A stretch of DNA of 64,000 bases, taken from NCBI GenBank assembly GCA_002105175.1, contig MCGE01000001.1, positions 744,001 through 808,000 on the forward strand. The letters run 5' to 3'. The position numbers and the translations under genes were made by a program. Source of the DNA: Absidia repens. Taxonomy: Eukaryota > Mucoromycota > Mucoromycetes > Mucorales > Cunninghamellaceae. Below, in pieces: positions 1 through 11,417 of the stretch. The notes under the pieces are model-generated. The model had not been told where the DNA came from and ran no database searches. It saw only the letters and a program-made list of their open reading frames with translations. Numbering within the stretch: position 1 is the first letter of the stretch; each line of letters begins with the position of its first letter.

Positions 1-296
1 TTGCCTCATCAACGTTCCACCTTTTCGATTTCACCCGATGACAATGCGTCCACACCCTGCCAACATCCGAACATAACCGATATCCGATAAAAAGACAGTA
101 ATGGATAAACAAGACATATATTTTTATTTAGATAACAAAGTAGAAATAAACAAAATAAATAAATAAATAACTATGAACTATCTATACAATGAGGTAAAAG
201 AAAGAGAAAAAAAAAATTGACTAAACTAGGAGAATCAAAGGATCCACATAGACAGTATTTCAATGGCTGACCTTGAATTGTTTTTTCAGATGAGGA

Positions 297-1564
297 TCAA
301 CTACCATTCCAGTCTGTGTCTTCCCCAGTATCATCATTTTCGCCAGACCGATTGGTGCCACTGCTGTGGTCCACATTTGAGCTGTTGTCGTCATCCTCGA
401 TGGCGTCGTCGCTGTCATCATCCTTGATTGGGTCACTACCAGCACCGATATTCTGTTTCTTGTCGTAGATGCTTCGCAATCGTAAATCGTAAATCAAATC
501 GCCCCATACCAAATGTTCAGAGCATGCCGGGCAAACATGGTCAATAGGTATCAAGGAAGAAGTGGTATCATTGGCTAAAAATAGGGTGGCGAGGCATGTC
601 AGATGAGAAACCATATTGCATGATTTGCTATAGTTTTTAGGGCAGCATACATATCGATCCATTTCCTGTACAACCAACCAACCAACCAACCAAAAAGAAC
701 CCATTGAGTGAGTGACAAACACAATATCATCGATGACCTTCATTTGCATGTAACTTTCTTCCAATCCCTTACCATCTTTTCAATTGTCGATTTGCAAACA
801 AAACATTCCAGTGTAGTGGGTTGATCACGGAACCATTTAGCAGCGGAATCATCCCGATCTATCCATCCAAACAAAGGGAGACATTAATGAGATCAAATGT
901 ATTCTTTTTTTTTTTTTGGAGGAGGAGGAGGAAGACTTACGCAAGTATTTCTGTGGCTTGATAACAGGTAAGATATCCTGAGCTGATCCATGAGAAATAA
1001 CGAGTTGAGTTGGCAAATTGATAAAGGACAAGGGAGACGGGCCTTCAGCCAAAAATAGGGCATGATGAGCAGGATCCATGAACCTGATCTTCAAAGGCCA
1101 TTCACAAAAAGGTTTTGTACATAGAATATCATACAAGGCTCGTAGTTTGGAGAGATACAGGTTTGCTTGAGCCGGTGCCCGCATCCCCAAGGTGCTTTCG
1201 GACGTAAGGTGTATACGTTGACGTTTCGTGACCCTAGATCGCAAAGGATGCTGCCAAGCCCATTCGAATTGCAAAGCGCTTTGTTTCGTAGGGAATCCGT
1301 ATACAAACAAGATCATTTCCCTAGAAAGATCAACGAAAATAAGGAAGATGATTAGTCCAAGAATCTGTAGAAGACAGATCGCTCCAAACTATATTCCTAC
1401 CATGGTCGTCGTTTCGCCGTTTTATAAGCTCCTTGAGTAAGTTCGCCATTATGCTGTCGTAGTCGTTTGATAGGGTCTGGTGTTGATCCAACGTACGTAT
1501 AATTGTGATGACTAGGGTGCAAGGAGCGAATGAGATAACAACAGTAAAATAAATAAGGGGTCAT
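297..1564 (-). CDS. SLX1: SLX1 structure-specific endonuclease catalytic subunit
   Basis: GIY-YIG nuclease that, with SLX4, cuts branched DNA such as flaps and Holliday junctions in the nucleus. I assembled four exons: 1564-1401, 1320-941, 858-773 and 665-297. All introns are GT-AG, phases agree, and the product is 332 aa, a normal family length. The start is the ATG giving [12 protein letters not shown], which places the GIY-YIG strand at the N-terminus as the family expects. TYVGST (about 23-28), RLRQHNG (about 34-40) and the catalytic Glu in [11 protein letters not shown] (E74) are visible. The C-terminal part has the paired-Cys zinc-finger pattern (CFVC, CC, C..H..C, then CPAC followed by W), and the last ~60 residues are acidic low complexity. 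Recognition is firm; only the exact 3' end of the acidic tail is weakly supported. Confidence 0.93.
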
Positions 1565-1750
1565 TCATGAAAAAAAAAGAAGAGGAAAGACGAAGAAAAA
1601 TTCAAAAAAAAAAAAAAAAGATAGCGGGATTTTTATTCTTATATGTATATACAAAATTGAGAGACGACAAAACAAAAAAGGGGGGAAAGAAAAGGATAAA
1701 AAGAGTATGTAGGTATATAAAACTACACTGAACAATAATAACCAAGTAAT

Positions 1751-2411
1751 CTAATAATAATCCCTAGCCCAAAGGCTTTTCACTGATGAAGTTCGTTCAG
1801 GATAATACATTCGTTTGGAATAAGAGTCATACGGAGAGTAGCCCATGCCATAACCTGATCGGGCACCGTAACCATGTGATTGATAGCTTGAGTAAGGATC
1901 GACCGAGCGATAGTAAGAAGAATAAGGATAAGAGCTGCCCATCCCCATCCCCATTCCCATTCCCATGCCAGTGCCCATGCCCATACCACCGGCCGTCCCA
2001 TCCATGTAATCATACGGAGACATCATATTATTTCCATACATCGAGCCTCCACCATACATGCTGTTTCCAGTCCCATACATCGAATTGCCATACATTCCAG
2101 GTGTGGTTTGTCCGTACATCGAGCCTCCATACATTCCACCGCCTCCGTACATGGCGTTGTTTCCATACATTCCCGCAGCTGATTGACCATACAGTTGTTG
2201 CTGTTGTTGCTGTTGAGCATAGGGGTTCATATAGTTCATTGCGCTGTTCATCATGCTGCCAGGGTAGGCTTGCTGGTACATATTGCCGCCCATGCCATTC
2301 ATCATATAAGGATTGGCTCCATAGCCACCACCGACTCCAGGCACCATTCCTTGCATCATGGCTGCTGCCTGTGCCCCACCACCATTCATACCCATCATCA
2401 TCATTAATTGT

Positions 2412-2443
<32 letters not shown>

Positions 2444-3147
2444 TTGCTGCTGCTGTTGTTGTTGTTGCTGTTGTTGTAGTAAGAGTTCTTCCGTTTGATT
2501 TCCTCCACCCATCATAGGTCCACCACCACCGCCATAAGCTCCTGGCATGCCTGCCGCTACCATCCCAGCATTTGTAATACCCGCGGCATCCCGCATACGC
2601 TGTAGTAAGTTGCCAATCATACCGCCACCACCCCCTTGTTGTTCCATGGCATTCATATTGGCAGGATGTGGCGTTTGAGGTTGCGAGGCTGATTCACGCG
2701 GTGACCCTGGTGTAGACGCTGCCGCTTGTTGTGATTGTGATGGTTGACCAGGCTGTTGTTGCTGTGTGTTTCCACCATTTGGACCGCCAGGCATGGACGG
2801 AGGCAATCCGCCTTGTGGTTGCATCATGGAATAATCTTGAGGGAAGTGAGAAAAGGATCTTGATCGCTGATGTTGTCCATACATATAAGTAGTCGGAGCT
2901 GAGGAGATCAGAAACAGGAAATAGGAAAAATGAAGGGTATAAGTATTAATTTGATTAAATAAAAAGAAAAAAAAAGAAAAAGAGATAGAGAGAGAGAAAA
3001 AAAAAATAACCACTCGCCCTGCCTACCTTTTGTGAAAATTCTGATTGGGCCAAATAGATAAGCAGTAGTTTCAATCGTTGAATAGTCGGCATACCCTAAA
3101 AAAGGATATGATAATAACAATAACAACCATTCATTTCTCCTTTGCAT
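1751..3147 (-). CDS. Gln/Met/Gly/Tyr-rich low-complexity protein with polyQ tract
   Basis: Unrecognised protein. The main exon (2898-1751) is one long open frame. It has a proline/glutamine-rich N-terminal half, a polyglutamine run of about 22 or more (near 2407-2480), and a C-terminal half of repeated Met-Tyr-Gly motifs (MYGGSMYG-like) plus an MG-dipeptide run. A pyrimidine-rich acceptor precedes it at 2899. A first exon at 3147-3027 joins in phase and gives 422 aa in total, but its content (a hydrophobic start resembling a signal peptide) does not fit the rest, so the N-terminus is tentative. A short segment, GNLLQRMRDAAGI, is the only ordinary-looking sequence before the Q tract. Composition suggests an intrinsically disordered, prion-like or coactivator-like protein; that is inference. 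No catalytic domain is visible. Confidence 0.6.
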
Positions 3148-3871
3148 GGTACCTGATTTTTTTTAATGGGCGCTACGGGGGAATTTGTCATTTTTCATGC
3201 GTATTATTTTTCTTTATATAATTGGCATTGCCGTCCGCTTCATTAAAATAGCAATTTTAAAAAAATCAACTTTTTTGTTCTCTTTGTGGTTTTTTTTGAT
3301 CAGCATTGGTAATTGCAAATCCGCTTTTTGTATCACCATGAAAAACCCGGTGGTAGCTGATTGATGATGTAGCATGGCGTTCGCTGGATTTCGCTGATCT
3401 TGGATAATTTGTGGGGGGTTTGACATGTGGTTGACAAAGCCATTTTAATGAAGAGGAGACTGGGAGGTGAAGTTCCTTGTTACAAAAAAAAAAAAAAAAA
3501 AAACCTTCGTCCGGATTTTCGGACAAGAGTAGAACGACAACATGATTAGTAATATTCGTCCGATTTACGTTGGCGTTGTTCTCATTGATGAAGTAAAATG
3601 GAATATAACACTATTCATACCATGTTATTTTGCTTTCTCTTCATTCCCGTTCTTTAAAGCTTTTGGAAATAATCTTTCATTGAAAATAATACGGAAAATA
3701 CTGATTTTTTGTATCGAAATCGAACAAAAAATCAAAAAAGAATACCGTGAGTAAAATCGGCCATTGAAAACCACCTCTCTCAGAGGTTGCTAATCTTGTT
3801 TCATGAGTCAAAAAAGCTATATAAGATCACCCTTTTTCTTTTCTTCCGCAGATACATTTTTCGTTTACGCA
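3148..3871. promoter_or_regulatory. Divergent intergenic region with TATA box for the MFS gene
   Basis: Region between the polyQ gene (-) and the MFS gene (+). It holds a 20-nt A run near 3484 and a TATATAAG box at 3818-3825, about 50 bp upstream of the preferred MFS start. That spacing is why I favour the ATG at 3872 over the in-frame one at 3803, which would lie upstream of the expected transcription start. No other gene is seen. Confidence 0.45.
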
Positions 3872-5748
3872 ATGCCTGATACCATTCACTCAGCATCAAA
3901 TTCATTGCCGATGGAGTCAACCCCACCATCCACCATGAGCGATCGTCCTCATAAAAATTCCCGTTATTGTAATTTTCCCAAATGTGAATGGATGAATTCG
4001 CCTTGGCTGGCATGTGTTGCTGGATCAATTGTTTTATGGGTATCCTTTGGTGTTCGACAGACCATCGGCATCTTCCTTTTACCTTTAAGCAACGATCTAA
4101 ACTATAGTCGGTCGCAATTCTCGATAGCAGCGGCCCTTTTACAATTACTGTGGGGTGTCTGTCAGCCATTTATTGTCTACATTGGTGAACGTAAAATTGG
4201 ATTTGGAAAGACAATTTTTATTTCCTGTTTAGTTTACGCTGCCAGTTCCTTTACCATGTACGGATCACTTGCTTCTAATCCTAGTGTTTTTATTTTCGCA
4301 GCTGCTCTTCAGGGGATCAGGTATGGGATCACAAAAAAAAAAAAAAAAAAAAAAAAACGAAGGAAGGGTCATGATTGGCTGGTGCAAGTGTTGGTAACAC
4401 TGAGTTTTATTTTATTATTATTATTATTTTCAGTGCTGGCGGCAATTCTTTTCCAATTGTGCTCGCTAGTTTAAGTCAGCGTATTCCTGGAGGCAAGTAT
4501 AAAAGTATTGCTTTTGGTATGGTCTCTAGCTTTGGCAGCTTTGGTCAATGCTGTTTTCTACCAATGGGTAGAGCCATGATTTCTGCCATTGGTTGGCGTT
4601 GGACGTTTTTGATTTTCGGTATAATGATGGCTGTATGTTCTCCTATGGCAATGTTTTTGCAAACTATTCCGCCTCCTCCCTCCCGATCAACAACGTTATC
4701 CCCTCCTTCCAACGATAAAATTGCCGATGAAAAAACTATGACGCCTTATGACGAAGAAAAAATAATTCGTCCAAAAACGGAAGCGGTGTTTGAAACGGAG
4801 GAAAAGAAGGTCCCCACAGTAAATCAAGATGACTTGGGCTTCCGTGAAGTCCTCAAGCAAGCTTTTACTTCCCCTACTTACATCCTGATTACACTTGGAT
4901 TTTCTGTGTGTGGCTTCCATGTTGCATTTTTGTCGACTCATTTACCTGCCTACTTGGTAAGATCTACTTTGAAAACCGTTCCTGAATTTTAAAGGTCGGA
5001 ATTTAAACGTTTTTTTTTTGTTTTTTATTTACGTAGGTGGATCATGACATTGACTCTTCTCTTGCAGGTACCCTACAAAGAATTTTTGAAGAATCGGTGT
5101 GAAAGTTATACTAATATAATATATCTCTTTATTACGACGCTCTATTTAGCCTGGGTGATTTCTGTCATTGGCTTAGGCTCAATGTTTGGTACTATGGCTG
5201 TTGGTTTCATTTGCACACGTATAAAACCTAAGTATGTCCTCTCAACTATTTACATAGGTCGTGCCATCATTCTTGCTATATTTTTCTGGGTTCCCATTTC
5301 ATTGGCCACTGTGTTTGTTTTCTCAGTTATATTTGGGGTAAGCAAAAAGTAAAATAAGCACATAATTTAGAAGATGTGTCTCAAACTGTTTTCTTTATTG
5401 ATATAGTTTCTCTGGCTATCAACTGTACCAGCAACCACAAAATTCGTTGGTGATCTATTTGGTCAAAAGTATCTTGGGACTCTAACATCTATTACTTTTA
5501 TTGGTAAAGCGAAAAAATTAAAAAGTCGAAACCCACTTTTCATCAATGATATTAACACCAATCTCGTCTTCTTTCTAAAAGGGCATCAAATTGGTGCTTT
5601 CTGCGGCGCTTATATTGGCGGATTGGTATATGATTCGATGCAAAACTATACCCGACTTTTTTATTCCAGCATTGCTCTTGCTATTTTCGCAGCCGTAGCC
5701 AATTTACTTGCCCGAGATAATCAACCTAAGACAAAACAGGTTATATGA
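3872..5748 (+). CDS. Major facilitator superfamily transporter, monocarboxylate-transporter-like
   Basis: Twelve-helix membrane transporter, predicted for small organic anions such as monocarboxylates; the substrate is inferred. Six exons: 3872-4320, 4434-4956, 5037-5067, 5150-5337, 5407-5503 and 5582-5748. All phases agree and the product is 484 aa, typical for the family. The first helix carries GVRQTIGIFLLPL. The first six helices end near PMAMFLQTIPPPP, followed by a charged cytoplasmic loop of ~70 residues (Pro/Ser then Lys/Glu-rich). The second half starts at SPTYILITLGF, and the late HQIGAFCGAYIGGLVYD motif is characteristic of this MFS subgroup. Exon 3 is only 31 nt. Intron 1 contains a 24-nt A run. 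The family resembles the oxalate/formate and SLC16-type MFS; direction and ligand cannot be told from sequence. Confidence 0.88.
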
Positions 5749-5937
5749 TATGATACTTATAAATATTGTGGAAATACCAAGAAAGTAACAAAACTAGATT
5801 TCCCTTCTCATTAGCTAATTATCCAATGTAATATATATTAATCAATTGAAATAAAAAATAAAATAAAGAGACCATCATTGTAATGTAGTAAGCCATATAG
5901 CGTAACTCACCTTTGGAGGAGTCACGAAAAAAAAAAT
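5749..5937. other. MFS gene 3' flank
   Basis: AT-rich 3' flank with several AATAAA-like hexamers near 5848-5868 that could serve as polyadenylation signals for the MFS gene. Nothing else is seen before the repeat copy begins. Confidence 0.4.
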
Positions 5938-6810
5938 AGTCTTCAAATTCCGCACACGTGGATTTTTTTTTTCTCACCAATTTTTTATTTTTCGCTCTGT
6001 CTCTCTTTCCATTTTCTTTTTTTTTTCTTCGCCATTCAACTTCTATGGGGTTATGTTGGATTTAGAAGTGTCAGGACTAGTTTAGAAGGGGTTTCAGCTC
6101 AGGGATAATAACATGCATGGGGAAACCCTTTCATTTTGGATTCAGGATTTAGAATCTCATTTAGTTGGCCTTTATGATCCTCCATTAGCTTAGTTTAGTT
6201 TTACTTTGTCCATAGCTTGAATCTATAGTTGAATAAAACTTGTTTCTTTTTACTTGCTTCAATGAAAAATGTCCCATCATTCTCTCTCATGTCGTGTACA
6301 ATAGATCGCTCATTTACTACCAACATCGTTTTCATATATTGTTGATCATTGTTATACTTCAATAACAGATACCCCTTTGGTTTTTCTCCTGTCTTGTACA
6401 GTATATTGGCTCCCTTTTTACAGTCGTATATTTATATTAAAGTTGATCATTCTTAACATTATCCTAGTCTCATTTGTGCTTCCTCCAATAGATCCTTCAA
6501 ATAATCCCTTGATATCGTGAACTCCCCCCTGTTTCTAGTTGTAGTATCTGGCAATCGACCTCAATAAAATCTTTCATTTTTATTACCCCATATGCTCACC
6601 CATTAAATTATGAACAATATTCACCGTTGTATCTTTTTTGTGCATGCTCTACCAAGTATTTGATTTCTGATTCGCCCATGACTACCATTTGGCCGCTGAA
6701 AGACCCTGGGACTGTTTGGTAGTCATAGAAGAGATACTATTAATCCAATTGTGTCAGTGAATTTAGCCTGTGGCCGTCTATATATATTATTTTGCACTTC
6801 ACTCTAGCTC
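5938..6810 (-). repeat. Dispersed repeat family, long copy A (inverted relative to B and F)
   Basis: About 870 bp whose reverse complement aligns by eye to 9272-10155 and 43161-44012. Shared landmarks, read on the minus strand, are a segment with CCCAGGG and TCTTTCAG near the far end, TGTTATTGAAG, TTTATTCAA, ACACTAAACTAAGCTAATGGA, AATGAAAGGGTTTCCCCATGCA, CCTGACACT, and CACGTG followed by GCGGAATTTGAA at the end. There is no open reading frame of note. Divergence between copies is moderate, so the insertions are not recent. Class (solo LTR, non-autonomous DNA element or other) is unresolved. Confidence 0.75.
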
Positions 6811-7579
6811 ATTTACGACTGCCTCTCAAGACATACTGACTGGTTGACAGTTTTAGGTCGCCTAATATGAAACATGGCTCTCATCCCCCCCTACCATTAA
6901 TATAATTCGACTTTGCTTATGCAACCGGCTAAATCTCCGTTATACTGGACATAATGTATATATTCAACTCGTTCTTTCTCATTTATATATCTTTGACTGT
7001 AGTCTATAAAGGAAAAGAACACCCCCCCAACTGAAGTAAGTGGAGGCTCAAAAGGAAACTTACCATAATGAAAAGTGTGCGGGAGAGGCTCTAATTTCAT
7101 CAGAGAGTATACTTCAACTCAGTATGTCAAACTTTTTGGACGTATAGAATTGGTTTGTAAATTCAAATAAAATATAGTTTTCTTTATGCATTTGCTGAAC
7201 TGTTGCATATTCAACCATTGCTTATCGAAGACGTTTCCTCTAGCTAAGACTTACGCTTTGGTCCTTATTTTTTTTCTTGTTGAATATAGTGTCATTAACC
7301 CGCCAACGACGAACCCGCAGTCCAAGGTATCGTTTAGAGACATTACTCCGTCCTGAATCTATAGTGTTAACCGCGAATAATTCAAGAGAGTAGCAACCTT
7401 CTCCACCTCCACCACCACCCTTTCAGCAGCACTGATAGAAAAAATCAGGCAAAATTCTTTGAATGCTTTCGAATGGGCGGAGTTGGAATGGACCACTCGA
7501 TTCAGATAAAATATTGTCAGGTCATTTTCTGCCAGCAGCTTTCTCGTTTTGTCTTTAAATCCTATTCAATTATGCTCTC
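6811..7579. other. Intergenic region upstream of the cupredoxin-like gene
   Basis: No gene seen. AT-rich with short C runs near 7020-7030, and presumably containing the promoter of the gene starting at 7580. Short ATG-opened frames here have no recognisable content. Confidence 0.4.
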
Positions 7580-8946
7580 ATGACTTACTACCCAATGATT
7601 TTGATTTATCTCTTTTTATTATCGATCCTAATACCTCTGCGTCAATGCCAGCAGCAGCAACAACAACAACAACAACAACAGCAGCACTATATCGATTATT
7701 TTGATCAATTGACTGCAGAAGTCGATGAGCCTCTTGGCGGTGTCAATCGAACGTACTATGTTGCCATCGACGAAGTGTTGTGGGATTTTGCACCCAGTGG
7801 AAAGGATCAAGTCCATGAATCTACTCTAGAACAGTCACCTGCTTCACTATGGATGACTTCAAGTAAAGTGAAATATGAACCCCATGCACTTTCATTAAGC
7901 TACCCTTCATATCTAACTTCAGTTGTTGTTTTATTTTTATTGTTTTCGCTAAGCACCCACCGCTGTAGGCACCAAATATTACAAGGCGCAATACAGGGAA
8001 TATACAGACAACACATATACTCACCTGAAACAAACCAAGCCCTGGCAAGGTGGCATGGGTCCTATTTTACGGGCTGAGGTTGGTGATACGCTGGTGATCC
8101 ATGTATGGAACCGTGCAGCTTACAATTATACTGTACACCCTCATGTAAGTTCGTAGTAAAGGCGCATTATTTGGGATTGTTATGATTAGTTATTATAGTA
8201 TCCTCACTCTTTCCCTGTGTTTGCCACCATTTTTTTTTTTTTTTTTTTCATTTCATTAGGGTGTTTTTTACGATTTCGAAATGGAAGGGGCGGTTTACAA
8301 AGGAGCGACTGAAAACTCATACATCCCACCTGGTGGACGACATACCTATGTTTGGCAAGTGCATCCTCGTGCGGGCCCTGGACCAAACGATGGCGATTCA
8401 TTGGTATGGGGTTATCATTCACATATGACCGAATACGATATATTTGCGGGCTTGTACGGTGCGATTCTGATTTATCGCAAGGGTCACTGGACGCCGACGC
8501 TTTTGGACTCTGAAATGGTCACCACGGTATTTGGCAGCGATGAAAACCTATCACCCTATATTGAAAAATCAATGGATCAAGCCAAACAGTTGGACAGGCA
8601 GCAGATCGATGCGATGACGGGTGATCCGACTCCTTTTTATTTATCCAACGTGAAACAAGTGGTCAATGGCTTGATGTTGTCGGCACCCTCTCCTTTGGTA
8701 TTCAAACGCGGCCAACCTGTGACCTGGCACATCTTGGCTTGGGGTTCCTTCTTGGACATTCACACGCTGCGGTGGCAAAATGGGAAAGTAAAGCTGTTTG
8801 ATCGTCCCATTACTCAAGTACGTCTGTTACCTGCCTCCTTTCGTACTGTGGTTTTTACTCCCGAAGATCAAGGCGTTTGGAACTTTGGTTGTCTCAATGA
8901 TGCTGTTGGTGTCCATGGTATGATGATGAAGTATACGATAGAATGA
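7580..8946 (+). CDS. Secreted ceruloplasmin-like two-domain cupredoxin protein with degenerate copper sites
   Basis: Three exons (7580-7862, 7969-8144, 8260-8946) give 381 aa. The N-terminus is a clear signal peptide (MILIYLFLLSILIP core) followed by a polyQ stretch, so the protein is probably secreted or cell-surface. Two cupredoxin-like domains are visible. Domain 1 keeps two His-x-His pairs, HPHG (151-153) and WGYHSH (206, 208), in the arrangement of ceruloplasmin, hephaestin and clotting-factor A domains. Domain 2 keeps one His in DIHTL, but the following HxH is replaced by R and Q. The C-terminal copper motif is reduced to C364 and M374: the usual His at -1, +1 and +5 from the Cys are G, L and V. 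A working trinuclear centre is therefore unlikely. A ferroxidase-type name would over-claim. Confidence 0.85.
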
Positions 8947-9271
8947 TCCATTTTGTAGATAGTCCTTTTATTCCCTTTTTAGTATAGCCATCATTATCAA
9001 TTTTAGTGGCTAGATATGTGTTTTGATCAAAATCTTTTTTTTTAAACAACCCTCCTCCAATATACATAGTTTGTTTTTGATGTTTACTTTGCACTTTTTT
9101 ATCACTTCAATAAATAAAAATCGCATTCATTATATCATGTTGTTTTATCCTTGTTTTACAGTACTGCTATTTTATCATTTGGGGTTCTTGTCCCGTATAT
9201 TTATTTTCTGAGATGGATTTACGGCTTGCAATGCTGAGAGAAGGACATACACACATACACACATACACAAA
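8947..9271. other. 3' flank of the cupredoxin-like gene
   Basis: AT-rich 3' flank with AATAAATAAAAA near 9108 as a possible polyadenylation signal and a short (ACACAT)n stretch near 9247-9268 next to the repeat boundary. No gene seen. Confidence 0.4.
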
Positions 9272-10155
9272 ATGCTCCATAGCGGGGACTATATGCACAG
9301 CACAACCTAGATTTAATTATATGATCGGTCGAGCAAGAATATGGGCAGCTTTAATAGCAAGTGATCTAAGACTGCCAATTTGCTTCTAGAGGCATGGATG
9401 GGAGCAGTCATAATAAAGGACCAGGAAAGCAAGGGGTTGGACAAGATACTCACAAAACTAATACAATAGCGATTATGTTTAATAGTAAACGGGTCAGAGC
9501 ATGGTTAATAAAACGAAAGTAGTTTATTAAAGCATATTGATAGATTAATAGATACTAAAGCGAAAGGATAGGGGTTCGTGGCAACAAGATCTGTTCGAGG
9601 AAGGAAGGATGAGGGAGATTATTGTGTTGTTTGAAGAAAGGTGAACTTTGGTCTAAGGGGGGGGTGAATGTAAAAAGGAACCTAATATACATATACTATA
9701 GAAAGCATGAGCACAACAAGAGAGACATCTGTTATTGAAGCACAATAATGGCCAACACTAATCTAACATGATGTTGGTAAAAAAGGAGCGATGAGTTGTA
9801 CAATTGATAAGAGAGTCTAATGGGTCATATTTCATTTAGATAAGTAAAAGGAACTTATTTTATTTAGATGTAGATACAAACTTTAGACAAACTAACACTA
9901 AACTAAGCTAATGAAGACTCCAAAAAGCCAACCAATGGGTGGTCCAAAATCCTGACTACAAAATGAAAGGGTTTCCCCATGCATCTTGTAATCCCTGAAC
10001 TGAATACCCTTGTAAACTAATCCTGACACTAATCTAAGTCCAACATAGCCTGAATGAAGTTGAATGGTGAAGGAAAACAAAAAGGGAAAAAATGGAAAGA
10101 GGGTCGAAAAAATAAAAATAAATACTCACGTGTGCGGAATTTGAAAGTTTTCTGT
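9272..10155 (+). repeat. Dispersed repeat family, long copy B
   Basis: Same family as 5938-6810 and 43161-44012. The left end aligns at the segment beginning AAAATGCTCCATAGC with AAAATACTCTATAGC in copy F. The right end is CTCACGTG followed by TGCGGAATTTGAAAG. It contains TCTGTTATTGAAGCAC, ACACTAAACTAAGCTAATG and GAAAGGGTTTCCCCATGCAT. No long ORF is present. Together with copies A and F it defines a full-looking length of about 850-880 bp. Confidence 0.75.
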
Positions 10156-10366
10156 AGGCGTTTGCTGAACTGCAGCTTTGACACCAATTGCTTAATTTTC
10201 CTTGTCATTGAAAAAAACAAAGTACGTTCCTAAAATGCACTACCTTTCCAGACATATAATGGTTACACATATGATAATAGCAACAATACCCACAATAATA
10301 TGGAAATTTTGCTTTCCCGTTGATATCATTATTGCGAATCTCCTACTGCAGCATGTTCCATGAGAC

Positions 10367-10399
<33 letters not shown>

Positions 10400-10613
10400 C
10401 GTTCTTGCTGAGCTGCACCATACACACATTCTCATACAGACACAAAAACACAAATGTTTTTAATTCATTCCCACCCACTACATTTTCATATTTTATTCAT
10501 TATTTTTTTATATACAAAACAAAACAATATGTCAAAAGACAACAACAAAAGAAAGTAACTAAAACTAAACTACAGATATTATATATAGATATAAAATAAA
10601 AAAAAAAGGTACA
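10156..10613. other. 3' flank of the OCA6-like gene
   Basis: Convergent to the repeat and downstream of the minus-strand phosphatase-like gene. Contains a 29-nt T run near 10370-10398 and AT-rich sequence likely to include the gene's 3' UTR. No other gene seen. Confidence 0.35.
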
Positions 10614-11381
10614 CTAGTCTAAACCTTCCAAAGCCAAAGCCTCCAAAGTCCTGCTGATAGGCTCCACGGTATATCTTGATGCCGGGCCTTCGTCATACAT
10701 AGCACCCATATCATCAGTCATCGGCATGTTGTCAGTGGTTTCGCCGTTGTAAAAGGAGCCTGTGTCATTACCAAAGTAAGAGGAAGATCGGTTATAATAT
10801 GGCACTTGATCCAAACCATCCATCATGACATTTTCCACATCCACATCCACGTCCACCAAATACTGGTTCTTGTCCGATCGATGATGGTGGTGATGACGCC
10901 GTCGTCGGCTTTCTTTGGCGTTGCCACTGTTGCTGTTATTGCTGCTGCTGCTGTTGTTGTTGTTGTTGTTATTGTTATCTCTGCCTCCATTTCCACTATC
11001 GTCATCATCATTGTCATTGTCATAGTCCTTGTCATGTCCGCCATCATGATCGTCTTCTTCTTCTTCATCTTCCACAACAAGATCACCGCCATTTTCATCG
11101 TCCTCATCATCGTCATCCACTTGTTCAATGTCACTGGTAATATCAATATCGTCGTCATTGCTGTCTTCCATGCCAGTGACCATGACTTTGGGCGACGACG
11201 AATACTCGAAATCGTCCGATACCGTCGAAGGAGATCCAACTTTGCTGTTGGTTGTCCCACTGCCAGCTGTAGAATTACTGTGTGATCCTAGCGTACCGCT
11301 GCTACTAATCCCTACCACTTGTCCCTTCGAGCTACCGCTGCTACCCACACCACCCCCACCGCCACTGCTCGTAGTGTTGAT

Positions 11382-11417
<36 letters not shown>

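Noticed and set aside
1786..2517. Plus-strand His/Cys/Ser-rich ORF
   Set aside because: Shadow of the Met/Tyr/Gly/Gln-rich minus-strand gene; no splice or domain support.
2899..3013. Hydrophobic N-terminal extension (MVIFFFSLS...) of the polyQ protein
   Set aside because: It is an intron read through: T/C-rich with a good acceptor at 2899, and no proper ATG supports it.
3803..3871. Upstream in-frame ATG for the MFS transporter
   Set aside because: It lies before and over the TATATAAG box, and the extra residues do not resemble the family N-terminus; the ATG at 3872 is preferred.
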